Made by a program: the position numbers and the translations under genes. 64,000 bases of DNA. Source: Collinsella aerofaciens. Its GTDB lineage: Bacteria; Actinomycetota; Coriobacteriia; Coriobacteriales; Coriobacteriaceae. The stretch spans positions 682,001-746,000 of the forward strand of contig NZ_CP024160.1 in assembly GCF_002736145.1 (NCBI RefSeq). Direction: 5' to 3'. Shown one piece after another: positions 33,296 to 42,675 of this stretch. Numbering within the stretch: the first letter of the stretch is position 1; each line of letters opens with the position of its first letter. The notes under the pieces are model-generated. The model made no database searches. It was not told the DNA's origin and was given only the letters and a program-made list of their open reading frames with translations.

Positions 33296-34671
33296 TAGCG
33301 CGGCTCGCCCACAACGGAACCGGACAAATACCAGGTCTTGGCAACGTCAACGTCAACATCAACGATCTTGCCAACAAGCTGATCGATGCTGTAACCCTCT
33401 GGGATAGGCGCATGCACGGTCTGATTCTTGGGACTCTTGCCCAGCAGGACCGCATCGTTCTTTTTACTCGTTCCCTCAATGAGCGCAGGAACCACAGTAT
33501 GAAGCTCGCCCTGGTTATACTCGTGTGCCGTGGTCTCGATAACCTTAACCAGGCGATTGAAACGCTCGAGAATAACCTCATGCGGCGTAGGATCGTCAAT
33601 CTCGGCGGCCGGGGTACCGGCGCGCTTGGAATAGATGAAGGTATAGGCCTGAGCATAGCGGACCGTCTCGGCAAGTGAGAGCGTCTGCTCAAAGTCTTCT
33701 TCAGTCTCGCCCGGGAAGCCAACGATAATGTCGGTCGAGAGCGCGATATCGGGCATGCGGTTGCGAATGCGATCGACAAGGCCCAGATAGTCCTCGCGTG
33801 TATAACGGCGATTCATCTCTTTGAGGATCCGCGTCGAACCGGACTGGACGGCCAAGTGCAGCTGCGGCATAACGGCAGGCGTCTCGGCCATGGCGTCGAT
33901 GGTCTCGGGCAACAGGTCCTTGGGATGCGAAGACGTAAAGAAGATGCGCTCCACGCCCGTATCGCCCACGGCACGCAGCAGATCGGCAAAACGCGGCTTG
34001 CCAAACAGATCGCGACCATATGAGTTAACGTTTTGGCCCAGCAGCGTAATCTCACGCACGCCCTGGCGCACCAAACCGGTCACCTCGTCGACAATCTCCT
34101 CGAAGGGGCGGCTCTTTTCGCGACCGCGCACGTACGGCACGATGCAATAGGTGCAGAAATTATTGCAGCCCGTCATGATGGGCACCCAGGCGTGATACTG
34201 AGTCTCGCGATGCCACGGCATGCTCATGGCATCCGTATCCTCATGCTCATTGGTGCGGATATGACGCTTACCATCAAGGAACGCCTCGGCAATGAGCTCG
34301 GCCACATGTGCAATGGAATGCGTACCAAAGATGACATTGACGTTATCGACGTTGGTGAGCAGGCCCTCGCCATCGCGCTGCGCGATGCAACCGCCAACGG
34401 CAACCACGCGCTTGCCCGAAGGCGAAGGCGGCAGGCTTTTGCAGGAATTGCACTGACCGTACAGGCGAGTATCGGCGGCCTCGCGCACGCAGCACGTCAT
34501 GAAGACAACGATATCGGCATGCGCAGGATCGAGCGCCATGAGGCAGCCATACGAATCAAGCAGACCGCTCACGCGCTCAGAGTCGTGCTGATTCATCTGG
34601 CAGCCAAAGGTGCGGATAAAGTAGGTTTTACCGGTAAGAATATCGCGTACGGAACGCTGGTCCATGTGCAT
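33295..34671 (-). CDS. miaB: tRNA-2-methylthio-N6-dimethylallyladenosine synthase
   Basis: Radical SAM methylthiotransferase that adds the 2-methylthio group to i6A37. The N-terminal cluster domain has GCQMNQHDSE, FMTCCVREAAD and GGCIAQ. The radical SAM motif is GCNNFCTYCIVPYVRGREKS and a C-terminal TRAM domain follows. Length is 458 residues; ATG 34671 or 34665 are both possible. One of three methylthiotransferase genes in this window (with rimO and mtaB). Confidence 0.95.
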   Translation of the reverse strand: MHMDQRSVRDILTGKTYFIRTFGCQMNQHDSERVSGLLDSYGCLMALDPAHADIVVFMTCCVREAADTRLYGQCNSCKSLPPSPSGKRVVAVGGCIAQRDGEGLLTNVDNVNVIFGTHSIAHVAELIAEAFLDGKRHIRTNEHEDTDAMSMPWHRETQYHAWVPIMTGCNNFCTYCIVPYVRGREKSRPFEEIVDEVTGLVRQGVREITLLGQNVNSYGRDLFGKPRFADLLRAVGDTGVERIFFTSSHPKDLLPETIDAMAETPAVMPQLHLAVQSGSTRILKEMNRRYTREDYLGLVDRIRNRMPDIALSTDIIVGFPGETEEDFEQTLSLAETVRYAQAYTFIYSKRAGTPAAEIDDPTPHEVILERFNRLVKVIETTAHEYNQGELHTVVPALIEGTSKKNDAVLLGKSPKNQTVHAPIPEGYSIDQLVGKIVDVDVDVAKTWYLSGSVVGEPR

Positions 34672-34710
34672 AAGTCCTAACGATGGGGAGCGAAACGAGG
34701 CAAGCAGAAG

Positions 34711-35028
34711 CTATGCCACAGGCTTAACATCATCCATGACGACGTTATCCATAGCAGCTCGATTGATCTGGTGAACATAGATAGAAAGGCGGATGGCCGT
34801 GCGCGACTCCCCGTTAATGAGGATGTCGGAGAACACGGGCGCGCAGGAAATATCAAAACCAGTTGGAATCAAAAAACCGCGCGCGATAGCAACGGCCTTA
34901 ATGGCCTGGTTGACGGCACCGGCGCCGACACACTGGATGTTGACGGGTACACCATCCTTGACCATGCCGGCGATGGCGCCGGCAACGGACGCGGGCGATG
35001 ATTTGCTTGATACCTTCAGGCAATCCAT
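34711..35028 (-). CDS. spoVS: Stage V sporulation protein S family
   Basis: A 105-residue Alba-like protein with MDCLKVSSKSSPASVAGAIA and the conserved VQCVGAGAVNQAIKAVAIARG. In Bacillus SpoVS supports spore coat and cortex formation, but homologues are common in non-spore-formers where the role is unknown. It is about 20 residues longer than Bacillus SpoVS at the C-terminus. ATG 35028 is chosen from AGGAG 7-8 nt upstream. The rny to spoVS to miaB order is as in Bacillus. Confidence 0.9.
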   Translation of the reverse strand: MDCLKVSSKSSPASVAGAIAGMVKDGVPVNIQCVGAGAVNQAIKAVAIARGFLIPTGFDISCAPVFSDILINGESRTAIRLSIYVHQINRAAMDNVVMDDVKPVA

Positions 35029-35102
35029 GAAGAAACTCCTGCATTTAAAAGTACGTTTTAACTGCAATAACTGTATCGTACCGAGTGGACTCGGTAAAGG
35101 CA

Positions 35103-36188
35103 CTATTCCTCTTTGGCAAGATCAAAGGTCACGGTGATTCGATCACGCGAAACACGAATCTTTGGGTCACCGCAAAGGTTGAGATAGTACCGGGCAGCAA
35201 GGTCATTAAAGTCGCGCTCCACAGCACGCGAAAACTGTGCCATGTCATCCTTGGCAATACGTAGCCCGCGACGATCCTTCGCGAGATCGACAGGAGCCGG
35301 CGCATGCGAGGACGAATCACGCTCGCGCAGCAGACGCGCGGTCACACCGCGAACGGGCTTAATCTGCCCTGCCAAAATGCGATGGGCCGTGCGCTCGGAC
35401 ATCTCAAGACCCAAACCCGAACAAATACGGATAAAGTCCTCGGCATCAGAAGCAAGGCCTAAACGATCGACAACCGGAAGCTCGCTCTCGTCATCAATGA
35501 ACAGGAGACGAGAGGTATCAAGCCGGCTTGACGCCTGAGCATAAAGGGTCGCGGCAATCTCAGACGGAGAACCAAGATAGACATCGCAACCACGCAACTC
35601 CTCGAGCGCAAACTCACAAGCAGCGCGAATAATATTATGTGGACCGCGAGCACAGACATAACGTCCGTCCTCATCCTTGACGGCCTGGGGCCAACTGGAC
35701 TGATCGGCACGCTCACTGAGGCGGTCGGCCGCGACGCTCACCTTAAAGGCTGAACCAAGATCGACACCGGACGCGACCACACGGGCCTCGTCGGTGTTCT
35801 GCTTGATCGAAAACAGTGCCATGCCACGACCGTGAACGCCCCAACGGTCCATCTTCATGCTCTCGAGCTTGGAGGTAACGCGGGCATCGAAGATTCGCTC
35901 TTGCATATCCTGCGGAACGCCCGAACCGTTATCCAGAAAGACAAGCGTGCGGACGCCGTCCTCCTTGGTCGTAGCGAGATAGACCTTGTCGGCGCCGGCA
36001 TCGCGAGCATTACGGAGCATTTCGATGACGATATCCTCGACATGCTGAATGTCGTGCTTTGCCTGGCGCCGCTCGGCCTCCGAAACGCGGAGGCGGACAT
36101 ACCCCTCGCCAAGGTTCTCCTCGACGCGAAGGTTGCCCTCCCCCGACATCGACGCGATAAATGAGATAAGCTCGTTCGCGTCGCTCAT
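35103..36188 (-). CDS. GHKL-type ATPase of unknown function between rny and spoVS
   Basis: A 361-residue cytosolic protein whose first half is a histidine-kinase/Hsp90/MutL-type ATPase. It has the N box EDIVIEMLRNARDAGADKVYL (residues 51-71), G1 FLDNGSGVPQ and G2 GVHGRGMALFSI. No membrane span, HisKA or receiver domain is seen. The C-terminal half contains an HTH-like stretch (SERTAHRILAGQIKPVRG) and a short domain ending in ITVTFDLAKEE. ATG is 1 bp after the rny stop, so it is coupled to rny. It takes the place that ymdB holds in Bacillus. Function unknown. Confidence 0.75.
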   Translation of the reverse strand: MSDANELISFIASMSGEGNLRVEENLGEGYVRLRVSEAERRQAKHDIQHVEDIVIEMLRNARDAGADKVYLATTKEDGVRTLVFLDNGSGVPQDMQERIFDARVTSKLESMKMDRWGVHGRGMALFSIKQNTDEARVVASGVDLGSAFKVSVAADRLSERADQSSWPQAVKDEDGRYVCARGPHNIIRAACEFALEELRGCDVYLGSPSEIAATLYAQASSRLDTSRLLFIDDESELPVVDRLGLASDAEDFIRICSGLGLEMSERTAHRILAGQIKPVRGVTARLLRERDSSSHAPAPVDLAKDRRGLRIAKDDMAQFSRAVERDFNDLAARYYLNLCGDPKIRVSRDRITVTFDLAKEE

Positions 36189-36189
36189 G

Positions 36190-37746
36190 TTATTTAGCGA
36201 TATCGACAGCGCGGCTCTCGCGAATCACGACAACGCGCACCTGACCGGGATACTCCATCTCTTCCTCGATCTGATGGGCGATATCGTGAGCCAGAACCGT
36301 GGACTGGGCATCGGAGATCTTGTCCGGCTGAACCATGACGTGGACCTCGCGACCAGCCTGCATGGCATAGGTGCGCTCGACGCCGTCATGGGAGTTGGCG
36401 ATCTCCTCAAGCTTCTCAAGACGCTTGATGTAGTTCTCGGCAGACTCGCGACGGGCACCGGGGCGAGAGGCAGAGACAGCATCGGCGGCCTGTACCAGGA
36501 CATCGAGCACCGTGTTGGGGTCGACATCGGCATGGTGAGCCTCGATAGCGTGGACGATAACGGGCTTCTCGCCATAACGGCGGGCCAGCTCGGCGCCGAT
36601 GACGGCATGCGGGCCCTCGACGTCATGGTCGATTGCCTTGCCCAGGTCGTGCAGCAGGCCGGCGCGCTTGGCGGTCACAACGTCCAGGCCAAGCTCGGAA
36701 GCCATCACGCCGCACAGATCAGAGACCTCAAGGGAGTGTTGAAGCACGTTCTGACCAAACGAGGTACGGTAGCGCAGGGCACCAAGGGTCTTGACGATCT
36801 CGGGGTGCAGGTCGTGGATGCCGGTATCGAAGGCAGCCTGCTCGCCAGCCTCGCGCACGCGCTGCTGGACCAGATCGGCAGCCTTGTGATACATCTCCTC
36901 GATGCGGGCGGGGTGAATGCGGCCGTCGGCGATGAGGTTCTCGAGGGCGACACGGGCGGTCTCACGACGGACCGGGTCGAAGCTCGAAAGAACGACGGTC
37001 TCGGGCGTGTCGTCGATCACGAGGTTGACGCCGGAAACCTGCTCGAAGGTCCGGATGTTGCGACCCTCGCGACCGATGATACGGCCCTTGAGGTCATCAG
37101 AGGGAATGTGCACGGAGGTAACGGTGACCTCGGCAGTGTGGTCGGCAGCGCAGCGCTGAATCGCCAGAGACAGAATCTCCTGGGCGGTCTTGTGGCACTC
37201 GGCGCGAACCTGCTGTTCGGACTCGCGGATGATCGTGGCGGCCTCGTGGGTGACCTCGCCGCGAACCTTATCGAGGAGCTCCTTGTGGGCGTCCTCGCGG
37301 GTAAGGTCGGCGATGCGCTCGAGCTCGGAGGTCTGCTTTGCACAGAGCTCCTCGAGCTCACGGGAGCGCTTCTCGACCTGACCGGCCTGGCTGGACAGCT
37401 GATGCTCGCGCTTGTCGAGAGCGTCGTTGCGGCGATCGAGGGATTCCTCGCGCTGCATCACGCGGTTCTCGAGCGTACGAATCTCGTTCTTACGCTGCTT
37501 GTCCTCGGCCTCGGCGGCCTGCTTGTTCTTGATGATCTCCTCTTTAGCCTCGAGCAGAGCCTCTTTTTTGAGGGTCTCGGCCTGACGCTTGGCATCACCG
37601 ATCAGGGACTCAGCCTGTGCGTGTGCCGACTGGATTTTTTCGTCGGCCTCGTGAAGACTACCCTGCTTGGCGGTGCGCATGTAGGCAATGGCGGCGATGG
37701 CACCCAAAACGATGCCAACGAGCGCTGCGATGATAGGCATGCTCAC
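36190..37746 (-). CDS. rny: Ribonuclease Y
   Basis: Membrane-anchored endoribonuclease that starts mRNA decay. An N-terminal span (residues 3-23) is followed by a long coiled coil (about 25-190), a KH domain ([20 protein letters not shown]) and an HD domain with the metal motif [12 protein letters not shown]. Length is 518 residues, typical. A near-consensus promoter lies 160 bp upstream. RNase J and PNPase are encoded further upstream in the same direction, so three decay enzymes cluster here. Confidence 0.96.
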   Translation of the reverse strand: MSMPIIAALVGIVLGAIAAIAYMRTAKQGSLHEADEKIQSAHAQAESLIGDAKRQAETLKKEALLEAKEEIIKNKQAAEAEDKQRKNEIRTLENRVMQREESLDRRNDALDKREHQLSSQAGQVEKRSRELEELCAKQTSELERIADLTREDAHKELLDKVRGEVTHEAATIIRESEQQVRAECHKTAQEILSLAIQRCAADHTAEVTVTSVHIPSDDLKGRIIGREGRNIRTFEQVSGVNLVIDDTPETVVLSSFDPVRRETARVALENLIADGRIHPARIEEMYHKAADLVQQRVREAGEQAAFDTGIHDLHPEIVKTLGALRYRTSFGQNVLQHSLEVSDLCGVMASELGLDVVTAKRAGLLHDLGKAIDHDVEGPHAVIGAELARRYGEKPVIVHAIEAHHADVDPNTVLDVLVQAADAVSASRPGARRESAENYIKRLEKLEEIANSHDGVERTYAMQAGREVHVMVQPDKISDAQSTVLAHDIAHQIEEEMEYPGQVRVVVIRESRAVDIAK

Positions 37747-37876
37747 TCCTTTTTATGGATTCGTTACACAACAAAGCGAACCGTCCTTACGAACGGCTCG
37801 CGACATTTGAGTAATATGGGCGCAGCTTATGCGGGTCGGATACAGATAAACATATAAACAAACTCATCACAGATGA
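37747..37876 (-). other. 5' leader of rny with two small hairpins
   Basis: On the minus strand CTCATC-TGT-GATGAG followed by TTTGTTTATA (about 37857-37876) looks like a short terminator-like hairpin just after the predicted start site. A second stem with G-U pairs (AGCCGTTC with GGACGGTT) lies near 37780-37800. They could attenuate or stabilise rny mRNA. Confidence 0.4.
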
Positions 37877-37906
37877 GCACATATCACAAAGCAAATGACA
37901 GTGTTT

Positions 37907-37935
37907 ATCGTACGTTGAACCACAACAACTGTCAA
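37907..37935 (-). promoter_or_regulatory. Strong sigma-70 promoter of rny
   Basis: On the minus strand a perfect TTGACA (37935-37930) and TACGAT (37912-37907) are separated by 17 bp, giving initiation near 37900 and a leader of about 150 nt. Confidence 0.82.
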
Positions 37936-37997
37936 ATAAATGGCCCCAGCACGGCGGCTAAAACGCGGTGAACGGCAGGGCCACAAAACGCATACGC

Positions 37998-38690
37998 CTA
38001 AACCGCACATTCCTCACGTTCGGCATCGAGACGTGCCTTAACGGCATCGACGGCGATGTGATACGAGAAGCCCTTGCCCATCAAAAACCGAACCAGTTTT
38101 TCGAATCCGCGCGTCTCTGGAACACGCCGCTTGGCGAGCAGGGCTGACGCACGCGCCAAATCGTCTTCGACGGCAAAATAATCCTCGGGATAACCGGGAA
38201 TGTCATCGAGCACGACATGACGGCGCTTGAGCTCGGTCTCGATTTTACGCTGTCCCCAACCGCGCCGCTTGCGTTCCTCGATAAAGTACGAGCAAAAGCG
38301 GTTCTCGTCTAAAAAGCGATACTCGGTGGCACGCTCGACGGCGAAATCGATAGCGGGCTGGTGAAAGCCGTAGCGAGCCAGCTTGTCACGGACCTCACCC
38401 GTCGCATGGTCGCGGCGCGATAACATCTCGGTCACCATGGTAAGTGCACATTTACGCTCGATGAGCTGCACCGCCTCAAGAAAGTTATCCCAATCACAGG
38501 GAAGATCGGGGCGGTTTTTGACATAAAGCCGCGCGACCCGCACGGGGATCCAAATGGACCGCTCAAAACCGCCCTCAAGCTCACAATCGATATGTGCGCA
38601 AGGCTTTTTGGACGCATATCCGCTCGAGAACGAGGTGGCCGCCTTCTTATCGGGAAAGACGACCGTGGCCTCGGTCACCATATACGACAT
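37998..38690 (-). CDS. recX: Regulatory protein RecX
   Basis: Binds RecA filaments and limits their activity. The 230-residue protein has three-helix RecX repeats, with EMLSRRDHATGEVRDKLARYG and FCSYFIEERKRRGWGQRKIETEL. It has an N-terminal extension of about 75 residues relative to short RecX forms, containing VTEATVVFPDKKAA. It starts 11 bp after recA and should be cotranscribed from the SOS-controlled recA promoter. Confidence 0.92.
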   Translation of the reverse strand: MSYMVTEATVVFPDKKAATSFSSGYASKKPCAHIDCELEGGFERSIWIPVRVARLYVKNRPDLPCDWDNFLEAVQLIERKCALTMVTEMLSRRDHATGEVRDKLARYGFHQPAIDFAVERATEYRFLDENRFCSYFIEERKRRGWGQRKIETELKRRHVVLDDIPGYPEDYFAVEDDLARASALLAKRRVPETRGFEKLVRFLMGKGFSYHIAVDAVKARLDAEREECAV

Positions 38691-38701
38691 GAGCGTAACC
38701 G

Positions 38702-39850
38702 CTACTCGTCGTCATCATCGAGCATGGCGGAACCATCGATGGCGTAAAGCTCGTCAAACTCCTCAGGCGCAGGCTGATCGGTCAGCTCGACCTCGGACGG
38801 AGCATCGTCATCAAACTCAAGCCCGCAGGCAAGGCGGACCTTATGCTCAATCTCGTCGGCGCAATCGGGGTGTTCGCGCAGGAACGCCTTGGCGGCCTCG
38901 CGACCGTTGCCGAGCTTGTCCTCGCCATAGGCAAACCAGGAGCCCATCTTCTTGCAGATGCCGCACTCGACAGCCATGTCCAGAATCGAGCCCTCCTTAG
39001 AGATGCCCGTACCATACATGATGTCAAACTCAGCAGAACGGAACGGAGCTGCCACCTTGTTCTTAACGACCTTGGCGCGCACGCGGTTACCGATAACCTC
39101 GTCCTTAAGCTTAATGCTGTCGATGCGGCGAATGTCGATACGCACCGAAGAGAAGAACTTAAGGGCACGGCCGCCCGTCGTGGTCTCGGGGTTGCCGAAC
39201 ATGACGCCGATCTTCTCACGCAGCTGGTTAATGAAGATGCACGTCGTGTTGGACTTGGACAGCGAGCCGGCGAGCTTGCGGAGCGCCTGGCTCATCAGGC
39301 GAGCCTGAAGACCGACCGTAGTGTCACCGATTTCTCCCTCGATCTCGGCACGCGGGGTCAGCGCGGCGACGGAGTCGACGACGATGGCATCGATAGCGCC
39401 GGAACGCACGAGCATGTCAACAATCTCGAGCGCCTGCTCACCCGTATCGGGCTGAGAAATGAGCACCTCGTCGATATCCACGCCGATGCGCGCGGCATAA
39501 GTGGGATCGAGCGCATGCTCGGCATCGATAAATGCCACTACGCCACCCATAGCCTGGGCCTCGGCCAGGATCTCGAGCGAAAGCGTCGTCTTACCGGAGG
39601 ACTCAGGACCGTAAATCTCGACGATACGGCCGCGCGGCACACCGCCGATACCCAGAGCGGCATCGAGTGCCAGAGCACCCGTGGGAATGGCCTCGACCTC
39701 AAGCTCGGGGCCGCCGTCACCATACCTCATGATGGAGCCTTGACCGAACTTCTTCTCGATCTCGGCCTTGGTGGTGGCGATCATCTCTTCGCGCTCTTTA
39801 CCCGTCGTGGGTGCATGAACGGTACGTACGGGACCTGAATTCTTGGCCAT
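38702..39850 (-). CDS. recA: Recombinase RecA
   Basis: DNA strand-exchange protein and LexA coprotease. Walker [10 protein letters not shown], Walker B-like [10 protein letters not shown], the L2 loop [17 protein letters not shown] and [18 protein letters not shown] are intact. Length is 382 residues with a very acidic C-terminal tail ending DDDDE. ATG 39850 is set by GAGGAGG upstream; the longer frame is rejected. The promoter carries a perfect SOS box, linking it to the lexA gene about 10 kb away. Confidence 0.97.
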   Translation of the reverse strand: MAKNSGPVRTVHAPTTGKEREEMIATTKAEIEKKFGQGSIMRYGDGGPELEVEAIPTGALALDAALGIGGVPRGRIVEIYGPESSGKTTLSLEILAEAQAMGGVVAFIDAEHALDPTYAARIGVDIDEVLISQPDTGEQALEIVDMLVRSGAIDAIVVDSVAALTPRAEIEGEIGDTTVGLQARLMSQALRKLAGSLSKSNTTCIFINQLREKIGVMFGNPETTTGGRALKFFSSVRIDIRRIDSIKLKDEVIGNRVRAKVVKNKVAAPFRSAEFDIMYGTGISKEGSILDMAVECGICKKMGSWFAYGEDKLGNGREAAKAFLREHPDCADEIEHKVRLACGLEFDDDAPSEVELTDQPAPEEFDELYAIDGSAMLDDDDE

Positions 39851-39880
39851 GAATAGCCCTCCTCTTAACAACCTGCATCG

Positions 39881-39909
39881 ATAATAAACGAACGGCTGTT
39901 CGTGGTCAA
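39881..39909 (-). promoter_or_regulatory. recA promoter with SOS box in the spacer
   Basis: On the minus strand TTGACC (39909-39904), a 17-bp spacer and TATTAT (39886-39881) form a strong promoter. The palindrome CGAACGGCTGTTCG occupies 39889-39902, filling almost the whole spacer, so LexA binding would exclude RNA polymerase. Confidence 0.9.
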
Positions 39910-40076
39910 CCGTTCAGGCCAATCATATGCTGGCGGTCTTTCCAAAACCCAACCAAACGCCGACCAAACACTGACCAAATGCTTGACCACAAAGGGCCAA
40001 ATATGAACAAGGAAGGCAAGAATACACCTATGACCAGTAAAAACGCTGAATTCGTCAGGGGTCCCTATCTCCACAA

Positions 40077-40100
40077 TTAAGGGGCCCTAAGGCCCCTTAA
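40077..40100 (-). terminator. Terminator after cinA
   Basis: A perfect 10-bp stem TTAAGGGGCC/GGCCCCTTAA with loop CTAA lies 8 bp after the cinA stop; the T tract is short (TTAATTGT on the minus strand). It separates cinA from the recA promoter, unlike species in which cinA and recA are cotranscribed. Confidence 0.7.
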
Positions 40101-40107
40101 AACACGT

Positions 40108-40644
40108 CTATTCCATAGAGTTGAGCACAAGGGCAATGCGTCCCAATGCCTCCGCGACCGCATGGGCACGAACACACGAACGGTCGCCCTCATAGTGGCA
40201 GCGCACAGAGTCCACGACCGGCACCTCCCCATCAGCCGCGCGATACGCCCAGCCACTATAGAAAGTGCCAGCCGGATCGTCCTCAGTGCCGCCGCCGGGG
40301 CCGGCATAACCTGTTGCGCTCACTGCAATATCGCTCTGGTACAGCTCCAGCGAACCCGCCGCCATCTCGCGCGCGGTCTGATGCGACACCGCGGTATAGC
40401 GGTCGAGAGTCTCCTGCTCAACACCCAAAACGCGATGCTTGATCTCATCGCAGTAGGTCACCGCACCGCCGCGAAGCACCGCCGAGGCGCCCGGGATATC
40501 GGCAATCGTCGAGGCGATCATACCCGCCGTCAGCGACTCAGCCGTCGAAACCGTCACGCCCCGAGCGCTCGCACGCTCGACAATATCGCGCGCCAGCTCT
40601 TCGTTATGTGCGGAAATCTGCTCAAAAGAGTCCGTCATACTCAC
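40108..40644 (-). CDS. cinA: CinA C-terminal-domain protein (nicotinamide-nucleotide amidohydrolase)
   Basis: Short CinA form of 178 residues, consisting only of the amidohydrolase (PncC-type) domain that deamidates NMN in the pyridine nucleotide cycle; the N-terminal CinA domain is absent. Seen motifs are VSTAESLTAGMIASTIADIPG, VTYCDEIKHRVLGV and SATGYAGPGGGT. It follows pgsA by 6 bp. The pgsA-cinA-recA order is conserved with Bacillus. Confidence 0.92.
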   Translation of the reverse strand: MSMTDSFEQISAHNEELARDIVERASARGVTVSTAESLTAGMIASTIADIPGASAVLRGGAVTYCDEIKHRVLGVEQETLDRYTAVSHQTAREMAAGSLELYQSDIAVSATGYAGPGGGTEDDPAGTFYSGWAYRAADGEVPVVDSVRCHYEGDRSCVRAHAVAEALGRIALVLNSME

Positions 40645-40650
40645 CAGGAC

Positions 40651-41289
40651 CTAGACCGAAAAGACGATCTTGCGGCAGTTCCAGAAGTACTGGGCGCCCG
40701 AGATAACGGTCAAGACAACGGCAACGGCGTACAGGAAGCGCGACACCGAGTAGATGCCGAGCGTCAGCGCCACCGGGCCAAGGTGCAAGCCGGCCATCGC
40801 AAAGACGCACAGGTAACCGCAGATGGAGACCATCGTGGTCGCCGTCTTGTACTTGCCGAGCTTATCGGCCGCAACGACCACGCCGGCGGCACTCGCAACC
40901 ATGCGAAGGGCGCTTACCAGCAGCTCTCGGAACAGAATGATGAACACGGACCAAACCGACACGGCGCCAAAGTCCAAGAACAGCAGCAAGGCCGAGAACA
41001 CGAGTAGCTTGTCGGCGATGGGATCCAAGAACTTACCGAAGTCGGTGATCTCATTGCGCGAGCGCGCCAGGTAGCCATCAACTTTATCGGTGCACGACAG
41101 GATGACGTACAGAATGAAGGCGGCGGCGGCGAGCGGGCCGTCGAAGGTGCTCCAATCCGTACCGGCAACGCTCGTGTGAGACAGCGCCGACACGATCATG
41201 AACACCGGGATAAAGACGATACGCACGCACGTCACGATGTTGGCGGGCGTCCAAACACTCGTCAGTTCCTTATTGCTCTCGTTAGCCAC
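40651..41289 (-). CDS. pgsA: CDP-diacylglycerol-glycerol-3-phosphate 3-phosphatidyltransferase
   Basis: Membrane enzyme making phosphatidylglycerophosphate, the committed step to phosphatidylglycerol and cardiolipin. The CDP-alcohol motif is complete: DKVDGYLAR, then GKFLDPIADK. The starting helix TPANIVTCVRIVFIPVFM and about five spans are typical. Length is 212 residues. Its position between rimO and cinA matches the Bacillus arrangement and marks it as the orthologous PgsA, rather than the copy at 19.7 kb. Confidence 0.94.
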   Translation of the reverse strand: MANESNKELTSVWTPANIVTCVRIVFIPVFMIVSALSHTSVAGTDWSTFDGPLAAAAFILYVILSCTDKVDGYLARSRNEITDFGKFLDPIADKLLVFSALLLFLDFGAVSVWSVFIILFRELLVSALRMVASAAGVVVAADKLGKYKTATTMVSICGYLCVFAMAGLHLGPVALTLGIYSVSRFLYAVAVVLTVISGAQYFWNCRKIVFSV

Positions 41290-41298
41290 AACGCGCTC

Positions 41299-42648
41299 CT
41301 ACTCCACAACATGACCGATAAGCTCATAGCAGAAACTATCGGTAAACTCGACGGTCAGAATATCGCCCACGGACGCCTCGCTGGCGTCCAAGTGCACCGC
41401 GCCATCGGAATCGGGCGCCTGGAACCAGGCATGGCCGATCAGCTCGGCGCCGTCCTCGGTCTCTTCGATACCGTCGACGATCACCTGGGCGCGTTCGCCC
41501 ACATGTGCGGCAGTTGCAGCAAAACCGAGCGACTCGGCCAAGTCCATGGCCTCCTGGGCGCGCTCGAGCTTGACCTCTTCGTCGACCTGACCCTCCATCT
41601 TGGCGGCCAGGCTGCCCTCCTCCTGCGAGTAGGCAAAGACACTCGTGTAGTCAAAGCCGACGGTGTCCATAAAGTCGATAAGATCACGGAACTCGTCGTC
41701 GGTCTCGGTCGGGAAGCCGACCATAGCCGTGGAACGGATCACGATGCCGGGGATGCGCTCACGCAGATCGCGGAACAGGTCCTCGAGCTCCTGGCGCGAA
41801 CCGGAACGGCGCATAGCCTTGAGGATGCGCGCGTCGCAGTGCTGCACGGGGATATCGATATAGGGCAGCACCTCGGGCGTATCACGAATGGTCTCGATAA
41901 GCTCGTCGGTCATGCCCTCGGGCTGCAGATAGAGCACGCGGACCCAGACGTTGTGCGGGCGCACGGCCTCGGCGACGGCACGCAGCAGCTGCGCCAGATT
42001 GCGCGGCGAGCCCACGGCGACATCCTCGTCGGCAAAGTCGGTGCCCCAAATACCAGTGTCCTGGCCGATCAGCACGATCTCGCGCACGCCGCCGGCAACC
42101 AGGTCGCGCACCTCGGAGATAATGCTCTCGGCATTGCGCGAATGATAGCGACCGCGAATATAGGGGATCATGCAGAAGCTGCAGAAGCGGTTGCAGCCAT
42201 CGGAAATCTTGACGTAGGCAACGGCACCCTCGACGGTACGCTTGACCTGCGGAATATAGGCAGCGATCTCACGCTCGACACCCAGCACGCCATCGATGAC
42301 CGCCACGATGCCGTCCTCCTCGTCGGCCTTCACAAAGGCAGCAACCTCGGGCAGCTCGTCAGGCAGGTCGTCGCCATAGCGCGACGGCACACAGCCGCAC
42401 ATGACGATGGGGCAAGAACGAACGCCGTCCTGAACCTCGTTGGCGAGCTCGAGGGTGGTCTCGATGCTCTCGGACGTTGCGGAAGCGAGGAACGAGCATG
42501 TATTGACGATGGCGATATCGGCATCCTGCGGGTCGAATGCCTCCTCGTAGCCTGCGGCGGTCAAAAGAGAACGCATGCGGTCGGTGTCGACCTCGTTCTT
42601 AGCGCACCCTAGGGTGATGTAGAGCACGGAGCCCAACGGTGTATCCAT
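41299..42648 (-). CDS. rimO: Ribosomal protein S12 methylthiotransferase
   Basis: Radical SAM enzyme that methylthiolates an aspartate of ribosomal protein S12. N-terminal cluster cysteines in ITLGCAKNEVDTD, NTCSFLASA and CGCVPSRYG; radical SAM motif GCNRFCSFCMIPYIRGRYHS; C-terminal TRAM domain. Length is 449 residues. The N-terminal ITLGCAKNEVDT is the RimO-type variant of the methylthiotransferase signature, separating it from MiaB and MtaB. Confidence 0.94.
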   Translation of the reverse strand: MDTPLGSVLYITLGCAKNEVDTDRMRSLLTAAGYEEAFDPQDADIAIVNTCSFLASATSESIETTLELANEVQDGVRSCPIVMCGCVPSRYGDDLPDELPEVAAFVKADEEDGIVAVIDGVLGVEREIAAYIPQVKRTVEGAVAYVKISDGCNRFCSFCMIPYIRGRYHSRNAESIISEVRDLVAGGVREIVLIGQDTGIWGTDFADEDVAVGSPRNLAQLLRAVAEAVRPHNVWVRVLYLQPEGMTDELIETIRDTPEVLPYIDIPVQHCDARILKAMRRSGSRQELEDLFRDLRERIPGIVIRSTAMVGFPTETDDEFRDLIDFMDTVGFDYTSVFAYSQEEGSLAAKMEGQVDEEVKLERAQEAMDLAESLGFAATAAHVGERAQVIVDGIEETEDGAELIGHAWFQAPDSDGAVHLDASEASVGDILTVEFTDSFCYELIGHVVE

Positions 42649-42675
42649 GTTGGAGAGCGGTCCTTTCGAATGATA

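Noticed and set aside
36049..37857. 602-codon open frame antisense to rny
   Set aside because: RNase Y with KH and HD motifs is on the other strand; the antisense product is low-complexity Leu/Gly/Val.
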